Made by a program: the position numbers and the translations under genes
Assembly (NCBI GenBank): GCA_009733575.1
Contig: ML769387.1
Location: forward strand, 248,001 to 312,000
Reading direction: 5' to 3'
Origin: Gymnopus androsaceus JB14
Lineage: Eukaryota > Basidiomycota > Agaricomycetes > Agaricales > Omphalotaceae
Length of the DNA: 64,000 bases
Notes under the pieces: model-generated
What the model was told of the DNA's origin: nothing
The model's database searches: none
What the model saw: only the letters and a program-made list of their open reading frames with translations
Part shown: positions 13,122-24,334 of the stretch, one piece after another
Layout: each line of letters begins with the position of its first letter
Numbering within the stretch: position 1 is the stretch's first letter

Positions 13122-14752
13122 ATGGTGTCAAGTCCAGCACCCACTGAGCCTTTACAGAATGCAGCTGTTTCACCAGCTCTGCAGAATGTTACGCCAAAAA
13201 ATTGGTTAGACGGATTCGAAAAGTACGTTCCAACTAGTCTTTCTTCAGCCACTGATTAAACCCCCCAGTCCTTATTTTCAAGCCGGATTCGGCTTAATGG
13301 TGAGCTGAGTCTCGTTTCGACGCGTTCAAGGTAGCCTATCACTTTGCAAGGGCGTAGGAGTCGTTCTAGGCGGTCTACGAAAATTCGCCGCGGTCGGCGA
13401 TGTTTTTCTCCGACGCCGCCTGTTAGTCAAGGTCGAGATAAACAACAAAGATAGCGCTTACCCGTGGATTCTTGGCTGGATGGCTCAGCAGAGTCTGATA
13501 AACCAACGCGGATCGAGCTCCCTCATATCACGAAGTCATACACTAAGCGTCCAAACTACCGTAAACCAACATGACAATGGGAGTTCCTCGGTCTTTTTCA
13601 ATCTCATTGCGGGAACAGGCATGCATTGGTTCAAGTACCGCGACGTTTGGATGCAGGTGTGTTGAATCCAGAACATTCGCTGAGTGGACTTTTTAAAACC
13701 ACTCACACATAGGTCGTGCGGGAGCGTGATACGAAATCAATGAATGTAATGACCGGTAAACCTTGGGAGACCGTTACATTCACTACCCTTTCGCGGGATC
13801 GGGACATATTTCCTCAACTTCTCGCGGAAGCTAGGGACCTTGCCATGCAGGATCAGGAAGGTAAACTTGTCATTCAAACTCCTCGGGGATTCGAGTGGAG
13901 CCCGTTTGGACTCCCCAGGAGGAAGAGGCCTTTGCATAGTGTGGTCCTGGACGATGGCGTCGCTGCGGCTATCGAAAGCGATGTCAATTCGTTCTTACAG
14001 AGACGTCAGTGGTATGTTGACAGAGGCAGGTTCATTTCGGTTAAAGTCATTCTTTCCTGGTAAACTAATTTTCTTACATTTTAGGCATTCCCTACCGCCG
14101 TGGATACTTATTTTACGGTCCTCCAGGTTCTGGCAAGAGCTCATACATACAAGCCCTGGCGGCATCGCTCAACTATAATCTCTGCCTTTTGAATCTCTCC
14201 GAACGAGGACTCGGTGATGACAAGCTCACATTTCTGCTATCCAAGGTTCCAGAACGTAGCTTTGTCCTTATTGAGGACGTTGATTCTGCATTCAATAAGC
14301 GGGTGCAAACAGGAGAGGACGGGTAAAGTACCCTTCTATTCTCGGCCGAATTTTCATTTATATGACGACACAGGTATCAATCTTCGGTCACCTTTTCCGG
14401 ACTCTTGAACGCACTCGATGGTGTAGCATCTGGCGAGGAGCGAATCATATTTCTAACGACGAATTATATCGAAAGACTGGACCCTGCACTTATTCGACCA
14501 GGACGTGTAGATTTCACGCAGTACATGGGTGATGCGACGCCAAACCAAGGTCAAAAGCTCTTTGAGCGGTTCTATGGCACGGCACCTTCGGAGATTCAAT
14601 CTGGACAAGATCTACACGATATGTTGGAGGAAGAGATGAAGAAGGAAAAGCGTATAAGCATGGCTGCATTGCAGGGTCTCTTCATTCGCAATGACAACCC
14701 CCACGACGCACTAGTAGCTTGTCGGCAGATGTTCGACACCAAAAGTACATAG
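13122..14752 (+). CDS. BCS1: Mitochondrial AAA ATPase BCS1
   Basis: An inner-membrane AAA protein that moves the folded Rieske Fe-S protein across the membrane for complex III assembly. The start at 13122 opens a short first exon ending in ...LDGFE. A GTACGT donor joins it to [11 protein letters not shown], the conserved BCS1 N-terminal segment before the membrane helix. The BCS1-specific domain runs to about 14000. The Walker A motif GPPGSGKS is near 14115, Walker B ([11 protein letters not shown]) near 14260-14290, and [19 protein letters not shown] near 14460-14510. The end, ...[10 protein letters not shown], is about 420 residues from the start, normal for the family. It converges on BUD23 with 39 bp between stops. 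Confidence 0.93.
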
Positions 14753-14791
14753 ATCTAATACATTAATCTGCTAAATGCGATAAAGCACCGA

Positions 14792-15942
14792 CTAGAACGT
14801 AGGCTTCCGCTTCCGACCTGTGAATTTGGAGTCCCTTGGCACGCTTTCCTTCCCTCGTTTCCGATACAGCTACATAGAGAAAGTGAATTCGTGAAACAAG
14901 GGTCCTGTCATGCAAACGCACCTCTTTTTTCCGCAGAATCCAATCTCTATCCACAACCTTTTGCGACTTTCGTTTCCCACTCTTGTCTTTCCTCAGATCT
15001 CTCTCCCGTCTCTTCTCAAACCTCACTTTGCCGTCCTCAACCATCTCTCCATCCAAACCCTCCGGTATCTGCTGCTGCCCTCCTCCTCCGCCTCCAACAA
15101 ACAAACACAAAAACACTTTTCTCGCCTTATTCGAGTTCGGATAATCGACAACCACACCTCCTCCGAATCCAGCTTTTTGCGCTATAGATGTGATAAGCTG
15201 TATCTGATCATCGGAGGATGGGTAGAATTGGAATACGGCTCTGGAGGGATTGCGGAGGGCGGAATGGAGTGTGGTGAAAAATCGGTGGAGTCTGTGGGGT
15301 GGTGAGGATGTTGGATGGGATGTTTCTGCGTTTAGAAGCCATTGGAGGACGGATATACTGTATGTAGGAGGTTATTTAAGAGTGCTCAGCAGTATGTACA
15401 ATGAGAAATAGATCGCCAGAACCTTATAGCACCGTCAAAACTTCCAGGCCTGAAACCAAAGCCTTGACCGATATCTTGAAGGAATAAATCACCTTCGACC
15501 TCCCGTTCCAAGGCAACCTCTATGGATGCCTATGAGCATTTTCACTAGCGCTAGTCGTGCGTATAACTTTACCTAGCATACTAGGCGCTATATCAACACC
15601 TGTCCATATATATCCCTCTTCATCTAAAATTTCACCAGACAAGACCTGACCCACACCCAATGTCTAGTAAAAATGCGGGTTGATCTGGAGGTAGGTTTAG
15701 TAGCTCTAGTGCTCGATAGGTCATATCAGCTTGGATTTGCTGATTTCGAGTGCTAGATTTAACCGAATGTTCTTTAATGCATGTCTAGCACGAGGGGACA
15801 CTGTTCTTGCGCACTTTTTTGTGTATTTTTTGGCTTCTGTATCGCCATAGTACTAGGCATTTGTTAGATTTGGACTTTTTTTTTGTAAAAAAAGGCATGT
15901 ATTTACGATTTCCGGAGGAGCCTGGAGTTCTGGTCTTGACAT
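14792..15942 (-). CDS. BUD23: BUD23-type 18S rRNA (guanine-N7) methyltransferase, with an apparent frame break
   Basis: An S-adenosylmethionine-dependent enzyme that methylates one guanine of 18S rRNA and works with TRM112 in 40S subunit maturation. The start at 15942 gives [12 protein letters not shown]. Later exons give [20 protein letters not shown] and the SAM motif [10 protein letters not shown]. Downstream are [18 protein letters not shown] and [13 protein letters not shown]. The family's C-terminal hallmark follows (DWILRKKE then [11 protein letters not shown]...[11 protein letters not shown]). Right after CGSGL, near 15636-15646, the frame carries one extra base: the expected S-G-E-I-L is present but shifted, and the uncorrected frame stops at once. 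No normal-sized intron explains this. It may be a sequence error, since everything else is well kept. Confidence 0.85.
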
Positions 15943-16004
15943 TTTTTTTTGGTGTCGGACGTAAGTAAAAGAAGGTGAGCGCTTATTCCAAGCGCGTCTC
16001 TTTC
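15943..16004. promoter_or_regulatory. Shared divergent promoter, BUD23 and BET3
   Basis: Only 62 bp lie between the two start codons, so the transcripts must use overlapping promoters or start inside each other's leaders. A poly-T/poly-A tract sits next to the BUD23 start. No TATA box is visible. Confidence 0.45.
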
Positions 16005-16787
16005 ATGGCTACATCGAGCAAGCAATACCTTACTCGCGGCGAAGAACTATGGAAAGGTAGATCAGAGAAAGTTGTCAGTACTTGTGCTTTCTACCAAATA
16101 ACGGTTCTCAAATATCCCAGAATGCAGAATTATTCGCTTTAACTTATGGCGCGCTCGTCGTGCAACTGATCCAGGATTACGAGGACTATGCCGAGGTTAA
16201 CAAGCAGCTAGAAAAGATGGGATATAATATTGGCACGAGGCTCATTGAAGATTTTCTTGCAAAGAGTAATCTTGGAAGGTGTTCTGATTTTAGGGAGGTT
16301 GGAGAAGTCGTTTCAAAGGTGACTTTTTTAATTTATTTTGGTGATTTATCTCGGAAGATTGACTTGATAGCCACAAGGTTGGGTTCAAATCGTTCTTGAA
16401 CATTACACCGTCCATTACGCATAATGCTGCTCCTGCTCCTACGTCGCCTACTCGACCTACGAGTACCGGGTCTGCGTCTCAGATCAACAGCTCGTTCTCG
16501 TTGATCTTTGATGAAAATCCGTTGGCCGAGTTTGTTGAGCTGCCTGAAGAAGCTCTCGAAGGTGGTCTATGGTTCAGCAATGTTCTGTGTGGGGTTATCA
16601 GAGGAGCACTCGAGATGGTAGGCGCGGTTCTGCCAGTAATAATGAGCGTTGTACTGAAATTCTGCAGGTCCAAATGCAAGTCCAAGCAGAGTTTGTTTCA
16701 GACGTTTTACGGGGAGACGAGGTAACAGAGATGAGAGTAAAGCTGGTCAAGCACTTGGAGGAAGAAGTACCGGTCGGAGACGACTAG
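16005..16787 (+). CDS. BET3: TRAPP complex subunit BET3 (TRAPPC3)
   Basis: A core subunit of the TRAPP tethering complexes in ER-to-Golgi traffic. The first exon from 16005 encodes [17 protein letters not shown] and joins to [16 protein letters not shown] near 16120, the signature BET3 helix. Next come [10 protein letters not shown] near 16245 and then the [13 protein letters not shown] segment across an intron. A low-complexity Pro/Ser/Thr insert follows (about 16430-16490). The C-terminal part ([21 protein letters not shown]) is typical. The insert makes it slightly longer than animal TRAPPC3. Three introns are needed. Confidence 0.92.
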
Positions 16788-16807
16788 AATGTATTATTAT
16801 TATAACA

Positions 16808-17456
16808 TTAATACCTGTCCACTTTATTGAGTTTACGAGCAGTCCTCGCATTGGACTGGGTATTCTGTCCTCTAACGGGCAGATGCATCGCGTGTCTCCT
16901 ACCAACATAACTGCCAATCATCCTCTGGTGCGCAATATTCTCCCGAATCTCTCTCCTCAGCTCGGATTCAATCCTCAACTCTGTCAAAGGATCCTTCGAC
17001 TTTTTCGTTTCAACTTTGGTTCCCCTCTTTGTCTGTGTTGTTTCTGCAGCAGGGAGTTTACCCAATTGCAGCAGCCTCTCATCCTTCTTTTGTTTCTGAG
17101 CTACGCGTGCAGCGTTGAGTTCTGCCTGCAACTCCTGTATGGATTTGGACGCAGGCCGAGACGCAAAAGTTATCGGCGCCAGAGGGTATTTTTGGAGTGG
17201 AAGGGCGGTTTTTGGTGAAGAAAGAAAGGAGGCGAGGGATGTGACTTGGAAGGGAGTCAGGTTTTTGACTCTACATCTGTCGTGGATTTGGAAACGCGCG
17301 CAGAGTCGATGCGAAATGTGAGGACCAACTCCGTAAATGGATGTAAGCGCAAACTGTAACAGGTTTTTCAGCTTATTGAATGAAAGAAGCAACGAAATAA
17401 TAACGAACGCGAGCGAGCTGATTGTCTGGTAAATTAATACCGAGGATATGAACCAT
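16808..17456 (-). CDS. SWS2: Mitochondrial small-subunit ribosomal protein uS13m
   Basis: A bacterial S13-type ribosomal protein of the mitochondrial small subunit. The start at 17456 gives MVHILGINLPDNQLAR and one intron leads to FALTSIYGVGPHISHRLCAR, the classic S13 N terminus. The C-terminal part contains the conserved REIRENIAHQRMIGSYVGRR and H-x-L-P-V-RGQNT motifs, with stop at 16808. Between them is a fungal-type insertion rich in Lys, Glu and Gln (about 16990-17190), absent in bacterial S13. It converges on BET3 with 20 bp between stops and is divergent from the XAP5 gene. Confidence 0.9.
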
Positions 17457-17527
17457 GGATGCTGGTGAAAGTAGGAGAGAAAAAATATTCACACACTCAG
17501 TTAGCCTTGTTCCAAACCACACTCATC
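17457..17527. promoter_or_regulatory. Shared divergent promoter, uS13m and XAP5
   Basis: A 71-bp gap between two start codons on opposite strands. It must serve both genes. No specific element is recognised. Confidence 0.45.
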
Positions 17528-18729
17528 ATGTCAACCAGCAAAGCCGAAGGCCGTCGCGAAGATGCTCTCACTAAACAACGAGACCAAATGCGCGAAGAGT
17601 TTGAGAGGCAAAAGAAAAACCTCATCAACGAAACCGAAAAGGCTCGTCCTTCGACGCACCGTTTCGTCGGACAACATGATTCTATGGAGGACTCGCTCAA
17701 AAACAGCACTGTGGGTCTAGTACACCTCGAAGAGTTTCAGCAGAAACGCAAGGAACTCGAAGAGGCCAAGGCTAGAGAAGCCGCGCGCACGAACGAGCTA
17801 AAGTGCGTATTTTTTTTCTCCCTTGACAAGTGGAGATGGCTTATAGGTTATGGAGAATTTGTTTAGGGATGACATAAAAAAGGTGAAGAAGAGGAAGAAA
17901 GCACCCAAGGCTACATTGTCGTTTGCCATGGATGAAGAGCCGGAGGAGGACCCTATTAAGGAGGACGACGAGGAGCTGGATGCTGACGAGCGAGCTGCCA
18001 AGCGAGGCAAATTCCGCAAGAATCCCAACGTCGACACCTCGTTCTTGCCTGACCGTGAACGAGAGGAGGCTGAGAGGAAGGAACGGGAGCGTCTCAGGAA
18101 GGAATGGATCAGTAAACAGGAGGATATGAAGCAGGAAGATGTGGAAATCACATATTCCTTCTGGGATGGAAGTGGCCATCGAAAGAGTGTTGTGGTGAGT
18201 TTTATTACACTAGTCCATTCTCTCTCGGGTCTAACGAACAGTTTATACGCATGGAATCTCCTTCAACAGTGTAAGAAAGGCGACTCTATCAGCTCATTCT
18301 TGGATAAATGTCGACAGCAATTTCCCGAGCTTCGTGCCGTCAGCGTCGATAACCTGATGTATGTAAAGGTCGGTACATAGTCCTTTTCTCGTATATCCTC
18401 CACTCAAGCCACACTTTAGGAGGATATTATTATACCCCATGTAAGCGTTTCAACTTGTATCCTTCGACGCTAGTCTAACCTTCGTACAGCACTACACCTT
18501 TTACGATTTTATCATCAACAAAGCCCGCGGCAAATCTGGCCCTCTTTTCAACTTTGACGTCCACGACGATGTCCGGCTGCTTGCAGACGCTACAAAGGAA
18601 AAGGACGAGTCTCACGCAGGAAAGGTCGTAGAACGCAGTTACTACCAGCGCAATAAGCATATTTTCCCTGCTTCGAGATGGGAAGTGTTTGACCCGGAGA
18701 AGAATTATGGGAAATATACGATAGCTTAG
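17528..18729 (+). CDS. XAP5/FAM50 family nuclear protein
   Basis: A member of the XAP5 (FAM50) family, linked in other eukaryotes to pre-mRNA splicing and chromatin. The start at 17528 gives a charged helical N terminus ([20 protein letters not shown]). The middle is acidic and Lys-rich with [19 protein letters not shown] near 18010. The conserved C-terminal XAP5 domain includes [16 protein letters not shown] near 18150, then [17 protein letters not shown] 21-nt micro-exon at 18420-18440 encodes EDIIIPH, followed by [20 protein letters not shown] and a final [15 protein letters not shown]. About 330 residues, as expected. It lies 81 bp upstream of the V-ATPase gene on the same strand. Confidence 0.92.
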
Positions 18730-18810
18730 AGTAGAATAGCTATGTAGTAGTTGATTGTGTCTTGTGAATTTGGATATCTCCTCCGCGCTTCTTCTTCCGC
18801 AACTTCCATC

Positions 18811-19748
18811 ATGGCTGGCACAGGAGCCCGAGAAAATGTCTTTGCTACTCGAATGGCCCTAACCAATACCAAACTACGTCTGAAAGGAGCGCAGACCGGG
18901 CATTCTCTGCTAGCCAAGAAACGAGATGCGTTGACGACACGATTTAGGGCTATTCTGCGCAAAGTAGACGAGGTGCGAGTCGTCGTATCGCCATAAATTG
19001 AAACCATTATTCACAAACATCTTTCATTCTCGATAGGCCAAAAGGAAAATGGGACGAGTAATGCAGCTGGCTTCGCTTTCAATGGCCGAAGTCACATATG
19101 CCACAGGAGACATATCGTATCTCGTGCAGGAACAAGCGAAATCGGCTTCGTTCAAAGTAAAGTCCAAGCAGGAAAACGTCTCGGGTGTCGTTTTACCTGC
19201 TTTTGAAGTCGAGCGTGTTGCTGGAGCTGGTGCGTCAGGTCCAATCCAGCTATCTCTATACTAATCGCACATCTAATGCAGACTTTAATCTCACCGGTCT
19301 CGGTCGTGGTGGCCAACAAGTCTTGCGAGCAAGAGAAGTATACGCAAAAGCCATCGAAACTCTTGTCGAATTAGCGTCGCTGCAGACGGCGTTCACCATC
19401 CTCGATGAAGTCATCCGAGCGACGAATCGTCGAGTTAACGCTATCGAGCATGTGGTCATTCCTCGTTTGGAGAATACCATCAAGTATATCATGAGTGAGC
19501 TCGATGAGATGGATCGAGAAGAGTTCTTTAGGTACGTGCACAATGGCGGTCAACGTCGATGATTTATCGATGCAAATTTCAGATTGAAGAAAGTTCAAGG
19601 AAAGAAGAAGAGGGATACGGCTGCTCGACAGATCGAAGCCGAGGAAGCACAGGCCGCCAGGGACGATGCTCCTACTGTAGTTGAAGAGTATGATGATGAT
19701 GGATCCTCAAATCTCCTCAGCGAGAAGGATAACGATGTTATTTTCTGA
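18811..19748 (+). CDS. VMA8: V-type proton ATPase subunit D
   Basis: Part of the central rotor stalk of the vacuolar H+-ATPase. The start at 18811 gives [19 protein letters not shown]. The family hallmark [21 protein letters not shown] follows, split over the text as K-L-R-L-K then G-A-Q-T-G-H. The C-terminal half has [19 protein letters not shown] near 19420-19480 and [20 protein letters not shown] across the last intron. The end is acidic (EEYDDDGSS...DNDVIF). Three introns are visible. Length of about 260 residues is normal. It is convergent with the ribosomal protein L26 gene. Confidence 0.95.
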
Positions 19749-19946
19749 TTCGTCTGATTTTCTCGGTTCTCTACATGTATCTTCCCATAATGGCATATAC
19801 CACACACGCAAGGACTCTATTTGTTCAACGCACGAACCATGATTTCCTCGAAAGATTGGCATAACATGTCGGCATAGCAAAGATGCATAATACATGGTGG
19901 TTTTGGTACGGTAGTGGAAGAAAGAGCAAATGTAAGGATCCAACCA

Positions 19947-20636
19947 TTACTAGAGAAAGAAACAAAAGTATCAGTTTCGGCAGCATAAGCAATCACCAGA
20001 AACACACGTACGTCCACCATTTCGACATCTGTGCTGGTCGCCTTGCGGTTTTTCCTGTCGAGGATTGCCCGTCTGAGAAGAAAAAAGTTTTGTTCGTTAG
20101 AAATACACGACAGAAAAAGCAGCATAAGCTACGCACCTATCCTTGTCGAGCTTGATAGTAGTAATAACGACATTACTGGGGTGAATGCCGATGGGAGAAG
20201 TAGCACCGTTTGACTTGTCCCTCTGCACACGTTCTACGTGAATCACCCATTTCTTCCTGTACACCTGCGTCACTTTTCCCTCTCTGCCCTTGTACTTTCC
20301 GCGCACAATCCTGACCTCATCGTCTTTGCGGATAGGTAACGAACGAGCCTGGAGATTAGATCAGAGTGTAAGTTTTTTTTTCTGGTTAGTTGGTTAGTTA
20401 GTGGGTTGGCGCACACTGTGTTTGGCACGGAGCTCCTTTGAAAGGGCAGAAGACATGATTTTGCGGCGGATAGAGGAAGGAGCGGAGAAGTGGGCCTTGT
20501 GGGCCTTGCGGCGGGACGAGGAGACGTCTATACACAGGTGAATTGTTAGCATGAAATTCCAGCAGATTCACGTATTCCCCTTCATGAACACGCAGTCCAG
20601 CACGAAACACGAATACATACCTTTGGAGAACTTCAT
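19947..20636 (-). CDS. RPL26: 60S ribosomal protein L26 (uL24)
   Basis: A cytosolic large-subunit ribosomal protein. The first exon from 20636 encodes only MKFSKD. Later exons give [40 protein letters not shown] and the KOW core [20 protein letters not shown], then [13 protein letters not shown] and [18 protein letters not shown]. The last sense exon ends DVEMVD. A GTACGT donor there and a CTAG acceptor would bring a TAA directly after the Asp, so the last intron seems to separate the final sense codon from the stop. If that intron were kept, the frame would run on for about 60 unrelated residues to 19817. An early intron directly after the first codons is usual for ribosomal protein genes. 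Confidence 0.92.
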
Positions 20637-21260
20637 TTTGGTGGCCGACTTTGGATCTTGAGGATGGTCGAGAATAATTCAGGCTAGGGTTAGGGTCGAA
20701 ACAGTGGCTGCTTGGATTTCCTAAGCAATTTCCACGGTCAGTGATGAGATTCGGCGTCTGTTTGGGCGTTTATTCGTCTCGTCTCTATACAGTAATAATC
20801 ATTGATATTAATGTCATTTTGATTCTGGACTCGTGGAATCACAATTCCAAGCTTTCTACGTACTGGGACCTTGGCTGTATGTTGCTTCAGCTTGGCTCAT
20901 ATTTCACCTCAAGCCATTGTTCACTGCAGAATACGCATTCCCCGTATATAAGTATGCCTGTATGCGGTCAAACAACCAGTTTCAGCGTTTGCCTCCGCCT
21001 CGCCGTTGACCTTGGACAAAGTTTAGGTTCAACGCTCTAGGATTGTCGCCCAAGCCTCATATCTTTCAGCTCGTAACGGCGTACTAGTTTACCTGGACTC
21101 AATAGCTCTGGATCGTATTCATCGTCCTCGCCATATTCTCTGCGCTTGCTTACGTCATTGTAAGCGATTGACGATATCTTGCGCTAACTACCATTCGAGA
21201 CGGCCCTCAGACGACGCGTCAATCGAAGAACAGATGTGCATTAATAAAGTAAACGTGCCT
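20637..21260. other. Intergenic region upstream of RPL26
   Basis: About 620 bp between the L26 start and the stop of the next minus-strand gene. It should hold the L26 promoter. A 99-codon plus-strand open frame (20741-21040) has no recognisable features and is not called. Confidence 0.5.
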
Positions 21261-22608
21261 TTATAATGGCTGAAACGTTACTGTATCTTCTCCTCCTTTC
21301 CTTGTCTCATCTTCATCTTCAGAGAGCTCGGTGACCTTTACCGGTTTTGGCCCACCGGGCGGGCTTTTTGGTATTTTGTCGACAGCGTCGTTCAATTTGC
21401 GCCTGACTACTCTCCCGCTCAGCGACAAAGGATGTTGGTGCGCGAGATGTACTACAACACAGTGTATCACATGAGTATCACATAGACTTGGATGTATTTT
21501 CAGATAGAGATAGTTCAAACGCGTAAGTATGCCCAGTATGAATACGTTTCTGGTCCTTTGGACTAACTCCAATCAATGTCGAAGAACTCCTGCTTTACAT
21601 GGATTTTCGTCACCCTTGCTTTGACCTCGTATGCAGAGATGCCAATGGTAAGGCCATCCAGCTCCTCTCTAACATCCTCGGGATCATCAGAGTCCCAAAA
21701 TTGCTTTGCATTAACACACTTCAAATTCTTTAAAAAATATCTTAATCCAATAATCATTCAAAACAATAGCTGCTTACTATTGGGGTTAGCTCAATATCGG
21801 CCATCCAAAGCTTAGAGTCGCCAATAGCAGCAATGCGTTCCTTCGTGATCATAGCCGACGACAGCATTCACCTTTTGTGTAGGTCAATGAGATCGGTTGC
21901 CCACTCCCCATGCCATCCAACCATAGTTGTTCGCGGACGGTCTCGGTCGTAATCCGTTCCATTACGAGCGTCAACACCACTTGGTTGGTCAAGTAGATCA
22001 GGTTGTCGAATAATGAGTGTTTCTTCACTATAGAACATTTCCGCTGGTTGCAAACCTTCTGAAAGATCCTGTCGGATAAAATAGAATGGTGGACCGCCCT
22101 TGTCGTTCTTGCTGGATCCATGGTTAGAACGCGTGATACATAAGTAGGAAAATAAGAAACACTTACTCCCTTGAGGAATCGAATATTCATAACACGAGCG
22201 GGGCCATCCAGGCCAATATAAAACTCTTCTGTCCAAGGATTTCTTCCGATTGATAGAAAGACGCAGGAAGGGGTCTACATCGGCGTCGAAATGCACGCAA
22301 TATTCATCCCCAGTATGCCCTAATAGGACGTTCCGCTGATATTTAAACTCGAAGGGGTCCACTGCTGGCGTATACTCTGCGAGGTTTGTCTCCGAGTCAA
22401 ACCGGGTGAAACGGAAGAGAGTCCTGGTTTCTTTAAACTGCCCAACGTACTCGTCACAGAGTTCACCGTCAACACTAAATTTTTGAGAATCGCCATAATA
22501 GGACAGAGAAGAGACTGTGAGGTCAGGATATTGAGGGGCAGTGGTATTTCGCTTTTTGGAAGGCGAATCTTCCTTTGGTGATGAAGGTCGTTTCGACACT
22601 GTCGACAT
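21261..22608 (-). CDS. Hypothetical protein, unknown function
   Basis: I do not recognise this protein. The start at 22608 gives MSTVSKRPSSPKEDSPSKKR, a basic low-complexity N terminus. A mixed globular part follows, rich in aromatic and acidic residues (for example RTLFRFTRFDSETNLAEY and YCVHFDADVDPFLRLSINRK near 22270-22420). Further exons carry GGPPFYFIRQDL near 22080, HGEWATDLIDLHKR near 21890 and a short exon with FWDSDDPEDVREELDGL near 21670. The end is a charged tail (TELSEDEDETRKGGEDTV) with stop at 21261. Introns near 22160, 21800 and 21560 are inferred. No signal peptide or membrane helix is visible. Confidence 0.6.
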
Positions 22609-22729
22609 GAAAAGGAAGAGGCGCGTCTATCAGGGCGTCTAAGTACTTTTCTCTAGTTTTAACGTTGATCCTTGATAAGTTGATATAATACAGTACTCGT
22701 AAATTCCTAAATAACTCGAGCGTACCCAA

Positions 22730-24334
22730 TTAAACCTCCGGTATTCCTGGTTGTCTCCCTTGAGCAGCTGGCATCACACTATGATACCCAGTTGAAAAAT
22801 ACCCCGTGCTATTGTTTGTCTCGCTGGAGCCCTGCGGAGAATGACCATGATGCAGGGGCGGAGAGGGAGACATCGTCAGGACGGACGAAGGGAAGGTGCT
22901 TGGATCCGAAGGGTCCTACGTAGCGTTGTATCAATAAAAGAACTTTCTCTCCAAACCACGCCACTCACATAAAGCTTCGGCGAGGCAGAAGGCAACGACG
23001 CATGAAAGCCCGTCCCGGTAAAAGCTGAACTGGTCTGAGGATGCGTTGACATCGATGTCGGGTACGGCCGCGGTATAAGATCTGAATTGACATGGGATGA
23101 AGGCGCCTTTCCCCTTCCCCTACGTCTACTCCTCCTCCTTCTCAAATAGATCACGACTATAGCGACAAGACATAGAAAAATAACTCCTCCGACGACACCG
23201 CCTGCGATAGGTCCGACGTCAGAGTGGGATTTCTTGGCGGGCGTTGGAACTGGGGTGGGTGTCGGGGTGGAAGTGCTACCGGTTGGTATTGAGGTTCCAG
23301 ATGATTCAGGTAGGTCGCCTACCGCTTGTGCCTCTGATTGGATTAAAACCTTCCCCCAGCTGACATAGATCAGTCATATTAGCTGAATTCGAGTAGAAAA
23401 TTCATAGCTCCTACGCACCGCCGTCACATTGAGGTAGGCCCAATGCGGAACACTAGTTCCGCTCGGTATGTTGTCGGGAAATCTGTTTCAGTATGAGATT
23501 CAAGATCAGTACGAGAAGTATGTAAGAATCAAGGCCCAGGATCCAGGTACTGAATACTCACATCGTGAGGGTAGACCGTTGGCAGATTTAGGCTGTAATC
23601 GGACCATCTGTCAGAGAGAGGATGAGAAGGGAAAGGGAAAGAAGATCAGCATCACATCATGCGGAGTTCATCTGAAGGGAGAAGATAAGGATCCGATCCC
23701 TTGTCTACAACAGAGTCAAAGTAGAAAGGTCCACACTTACGATAGACTCGTTGTTATCCTCCCTGACATCCCGCGCAGGCACTCAGCATCATATAGAACA
23801 CAGAGCTGCACCGACATGAGCTGGCTTCGGCCGTACAGTGGGTCCATTAGTATGTTTCGAGAGGAATTAATGGAAGGGATGCTGTATCCTTGATCGGAAT
23901 GCGGATAAGAAATGCTGGATTCGAGGAAGCACAAGAGGGACTCACCGGAGGCGCAAGCCTGGCCAAGGTAGGTTGCTACGACGCAAGGGTCCTGGTTGAG
24001 AGAGTTATATGACTGTAAATGTATGTTATCATGCTCAACGGAACAGAAAGAGAGAGATAGACTCTTAGCTTACCCATCCATAATCCAAGCTCGCATTGCA
24101 ACTCGGAGCAAACTGTGCACTCACTCCGGGAATAATTGTGATTCGTCCCGATAGCGATATCAGGAGTCCAATTGCAAAGAACAATCGAAACGGAAACAAT
24201 TTGGTGGGTGCTGCTTTCGCGACTCGAGTCGAGTCGGATAGACCGCTAGTGCCCAAGCTCATGACCGACTTATTTGACATAAGAAGGAAGAAGGATGGGA
24301 GAGGGAATGAGGATGGTGAAACAGATGGACCCAC
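22730..24334 (-). CDS. Single-pass membrane protein with Cys-rich ectodomain; possibly broken
   Basis: This looks like a common Agaricomycete cell-surface protein. The N terminus has a hydrophobic segment (LFPFRLFFAIGLLISL) followed by CNASLDYG, then SLNQDPCVVATYLGQACAS. A Cys-rich part reads CRCSSVFYMMLSACAGCQGG near 23770-23830, then WSDYSLNLPTVYPHD, then FPDNIPSGTSVPHWAYLNV near 23420-23475. A Ser/Thr/Pro stalk, a transmembrane helix (IAGGVVGGVIFLCLVAIVVI near 23150-23210) and an Arg-rich cytosolic stop-transfer (RRRRSRRRGRGK) follow. The tail ends ...RQPGIPEV at 22730. The start may be 24334 or 24280. Frames do not join cleanly near 23850 (in-frame TAA) or near 23490-23570, so it may be a pseudogene or contain sequence errors. 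Confidence 0.6.

Noticed and set aside
14891..15305. Plus-strand open frames of 98 and 131 codons
   Set aside because: They are antisense to the well-supported BUD23 exon and have simple Ser/Pro/Leu composition.
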